DNA from: Oreohelix idahoensis
Taxonomy: Eukaryota > Mollusca > Gastropoda > Stylommatophora > Oreohelicidae
Assembly: GCA_024509875.1 (NCBI GenBank)
Contig: JAMPIV010019840.1
Location: 713,501-777,500, forward strand
Direction: 5' to 3'
DNA length: 64,000 nucleotides
The position numbers were made by a program, and so were the translations under genes. This document shows positions 61,648 to 64,000 of the stretch, piece by piece; position 1 is the stretch's first letter; every line of letters begins with the position of its first letter. Below the pieces are notes generated by a model. It did no database searches and had not been told where the DNA came from. It was given only the letters and a program-made list of their open reading frames with translations.

Positions 61648-61789
61648 GTTGGTTGTTTTCTTTATTTCTTGTCTTAAGCTTTTTTTAATTTCTTGTCTTA
61701 TTTTGTCATTTAAAAACAACAATTTAATTTATCATATTTTTATGTCTAGATTTTTGTGTTTAAAAAATTAAATTCTCATCTTTAGATCT

Positions 61790-62200
61790 AGGCTTTTCTG
61801 CCATTCCAAAACGTGTTAAAGTCATGAGCTCCAGTTTCTCCAGCTTGGCTTGCATTTAAAGGATCGTTGCATCTGGTCCCAAGCTAGCAGTAAGAAGTGC
61901 GTGGCATACTGTGCATTCCTCACCATCTAAGGGGACTTTCCAGATATGCAGAGCTAAAATACTGTGCACTGGTTCTGGGTTCTTCCAAGGAATTGTCATG
62001 TCCTACACAGAACCACTTCTCAGCTCCCCGCTGGGTCCATAATGAGATCCTGCATGCAGTCGACCAGGTCAAAGCCAAAGAGTTACGTCTGGGTCTCAAG
62101 TGACTCCTCCAAGCTTAGTGTGCAGTGCTGAGTTCTCAACAAGTTTCACCACAAGAGGAATCCCTGGAAGTGTGTGCATGACTTCAAGAATCAATGAGGG
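61790..62200 (-). mobile_element. family D retroelement copy (antisense)
   Basis: Matches family D in reverse: GATCTAGGCTTTTCTGCCAT, TTTAGAGCTA-type region, CTTAGTGTGCAGTGCTGAGT. It overlaps no exon and lies in the intron after exon 16. Confidence 0.72.
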
Positions 62201-64000
62201 TGTCTTCTTCTTCTTCTTGCGATCGCATCTTTGATGATTACACCGTCAGACGAGTTCTCATGATGAATTCGACTGTTGTTTGAAGTTCCTCTTTAACTCT
62301 ATATAGCTTTGAGTTTAGTGTTGAGTCATTGGGCCAGTATATCTTTCTTAACTGGTCATACAGAGGACAATCCTGTAGAACATGCTCAGCAGTTTGTTTG
62401 TTTAGTCCACATGTGCACAGTGGTGAAGCAGACAGTCGTAGCTTGTGCATGTGTTTATTCAGTTTGTTATGCCCTGTCCTGAGTCGAAAAATAGTTATCT
62501 GTCCCTGCCGGTCGAGAGTGTGATAGTCGTCTTTAGGTTGGTTCTGTTCTCTTCTGATAGTCTGGATAGCTCTCTTTTTCTCAAAGTATGTGACTTCATT
62601 ATCTTCTTGTTCACATTCTCCTCCCTTTTTTGCAAGTTTATCTGCCTTTTCATTTCCGGGTACACCACAATGAGATGGTACCCACTGAAGTATGGTTCTC
62701 TTTTTGGCAGCTACCTTGTTTAGTTCATTTCTCAGATGCGGGAGTTTACCACCCTTGAGAGCTTGCAGGACAGACAGTGCATCTGTGAGGATGACTACCT
62801 GGTGGCAGTCAGAGTTGGTGTTATAAATCATATTTGCAGCTTGCTCTAGAGCTTGAACCTCAGCTGTATAGTTGGAACAGAATTTACCAGTGGGAATGTG
62901 CCTAGTCTCATAGTGGTTGTCAGGATATGAGATAAAGATACCGGCACCTCCATTCCTAACAGCATTAGTTGCTGATCCATCTGTATAGGCATGTATCCAT
63001 GATTGATCGGGATAGCTTTCTTGGATCATACTCAATGTAGCAGTTCGTTTTTGCAGATCATTATACTCACATCCACTTGTGAGACCACTGACTGATGTAT
63101 TAATTTGGAGGGCACTGCTGGCCTGCTCCCATGGTACAGGGTATAGGGTGGGCTTCAGTGGTGTTGTCTTCATGGATAGGTCTTCTTGATGCTGTCTTAT
63201 AAGTCTTTTCCCCCGATGCACAAAGCTGCTACGCTTTAGACGTCCCAATGCCAGATCATCTAGTCTTGCCTTCATTGGGTGCATTGGCATACTGTTGTAC
63301 TTTTCCATCTGGATCATGGTTTTTGTGTCTCTTCTATGGGACAATGTCTGTAATCCAGCAACCTTCTGCATCTCTGTTATTGGTGTAGTTTTCATGGCTC
63401 CTGTAATGAGCCTGAGAGCTTGATTTTGCACCTTGTCCAAAGACTGCAGATGTGAGTTAGCAGCTGATGACCATGCTGCTGAGCTAAACTCTAAGTGTGG
63501 TCTTATTACTCCATTATAAATCTTCTTTAGATTCCGTTCATTTGCTCCCCAGTTTGTACCTGCTAATTTTCTGAGTATGCCTAGTCGTCTTCGGGCCTTT
63601 TCTTCTGCAATTTCAATATGCTTATTCCATGTAAGCCTTTGGTCAAATGTCACCCCAAGATAGGTGGGGTAGCTTTCTTCCTTGATCACGGTTGTCCCTA
63701 GGTGTATGTTAGCTGATTTGTCCTTGGGGGCGAGGGAGAACAGTGTTGTGGAGGTTTTGTCTGTGTTTATTGTGATAAGCCATTTCTCTGCCCATGACAC
63801 TAGCATGTCTGCTGCCTGCTGCATTCTATAATTTGCTGTGGTGACATTTTCATCAGCACACCAGAGTACTAGGTCATCTGCATATAAGGCAGCTTTAACT
63901 CCTGCAGGGAGATCTTTCACCAGGTCATTGATGTAAACAAGGAAGAGTGTTGGGGAAATTACTCCTCCTTGAGGTACCCCCTGATGGAGCAACACTTTTC
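62200..64000 (-). CDS. RNase H-type LINE, ORF2 C-terminal 585 codons, runs off the window
   Basis: Antisense non-LTR retrotransposon of the I/Ingi-like type with RT followed by RNase H (stop at 62238). It opens at the window edge inside RT with HQGVPQGGVISPTLFLVYIN, then YADDLVLWC, YLGVTFDQRLTW, an RNase H domain AYTDGSATNAVRNGGAGIFI, YTAEVQALEQA, LTDALSVLQALK and WVPSHCGVPGNEKADKLAKK (all four catalytic residues visible), and the Cys/His tail TGHNKLNKHMHKL..CTCG..EHVLQDC. No frameshift or stop, so this is the best-preserved LINE here. The 3' end is (AAG)n near 62207. The endonuclease and N-terminal part lie outside the window. Confidence 0.93.

Larger units (their letters stand above)
49148..59006 (+). 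mobile_element. Gmr1-like LTR retrotransposon, 9859 bp, complete
   Basis: Two 1335-bp LTRs (TG...CA), 5-bp duplication CTTGA (49143-49147, 59007-59011), gag at 52004 and pol to 56903. The RT is of Ty3/gypsy type. The order protease, integrase, RT, RNase H is that described for Gmr1-like elements (Goodwin and Poulter's group of gypsy-like elements with copia-like order). There is no envelope ORF. The element is sense relative to TSC1 and sits inside its intron 15. Confidence 0.95.
48923..59116 (+). mobile_element. LINE-F piece plus MITE end, split by LTR element
   Basis: 48923-49147 continued at 59012-59116 is essentially identical to 60848-61170. It includes the last 45 bp of the piggyBac-like MITE and an RT fragment ([28 protein letters not shown]). 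The LTR retrotransposon sits inside with CTTGA on both sides. Confidence 0.88.

Noticed and set aside
59806..60105. Possible TSC1 coiled-coil exon after TTCCCAG at about 59840
   Set aside because: The peptide ([17 protein letters not shown]) is a reverse-transcriptase segment and continues into RT on the far side of the MITE.

Overview
This is eukaryotic, intron-rich genomic DNA from an invertebrate. Repeat content suggests a lophotrochozoan, most likely a gastropod or other mollusc (an inference; no species is claimed). There are no bacterial operons, CRISPR arrays or rRNA genes. The one host gene I recognise is TSC1 (hamartin), on the + strand. Sixteen exons between 116 and 61647 join with fully consistent reading phases into 2352 nt (784 codons). 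They cover the end of the N-terminal helical core, the long Ser/Thr/Pro-rich middle and the first part of the C-terminal coiled coil. The 5' end of the gene lies left of the window and the 3' end lies right of it.

Everything else is TSC1 intron filled with mobile elements. 0-10 kb: a mariner remnant, LINE tails with RNase H pieces, a truncated antisense LINE (6255-9160) and a 25-unit 34-bp minisatellite. 10-17 kb: LINE tails, two hAT miniature elements with perfect 8-bp target duplications, SINEs, a 70-bp tandem array just before exon 5, and a six-unit 27-bp array of splice-acceptor-like repeats that ends exactly at exon 6. 17-26 kb: a Tc1 deletion derivative with 53-bp inverted repeats, a 29-bp satellite in a 610-bp duplication, and a hAT element carrying a nested retroelement. 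26-33 kb: an unassigned block with a LINE reverse transcriptase, further SINE-like repeats and another hAT. 33-38 kb: a 2.7-kb transposon with 6-bp target duplications carrying a piggyBac-like transposase remnant and a telomere-motif fold-back, then a piggyBac-like miniature element. 38-44 kb: exons 13-15 among microsatellites and LINE/SINE fragments.

Intron 15 (43056-61551, 18.5 kb) holds a nested stack. A 694-bp direct repeat occurs twice. The second copy is split by a head-to-head LINE insertion, which is itself split by a complete 9.86-kb LTR retrotransposon (49148-59006; two LTRs of 1335 bp, TSD CTTGA). Its pol order is protease, integrase, reverse transcriptase, RNase H. The RT is Ty3/gypsy-like but the order is the Ty1/copia one, which is the hallmark of the Gmr1-like group. 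The copy is very young by LTR comparison, yet the integrase catalytic Glu reads Lys and the first RNase H Asp reads Asn. The right edge carries the RT and RNase H half of another antisense LINE.

I did not find a new defence or metabolic system. The observations most worth following are the Gmr1-like element, the acceptor repeats before exon 6, the nested and chimeric retro-insertions, and the covarying terminal hairpins in the piggyBac-like miniature elements.
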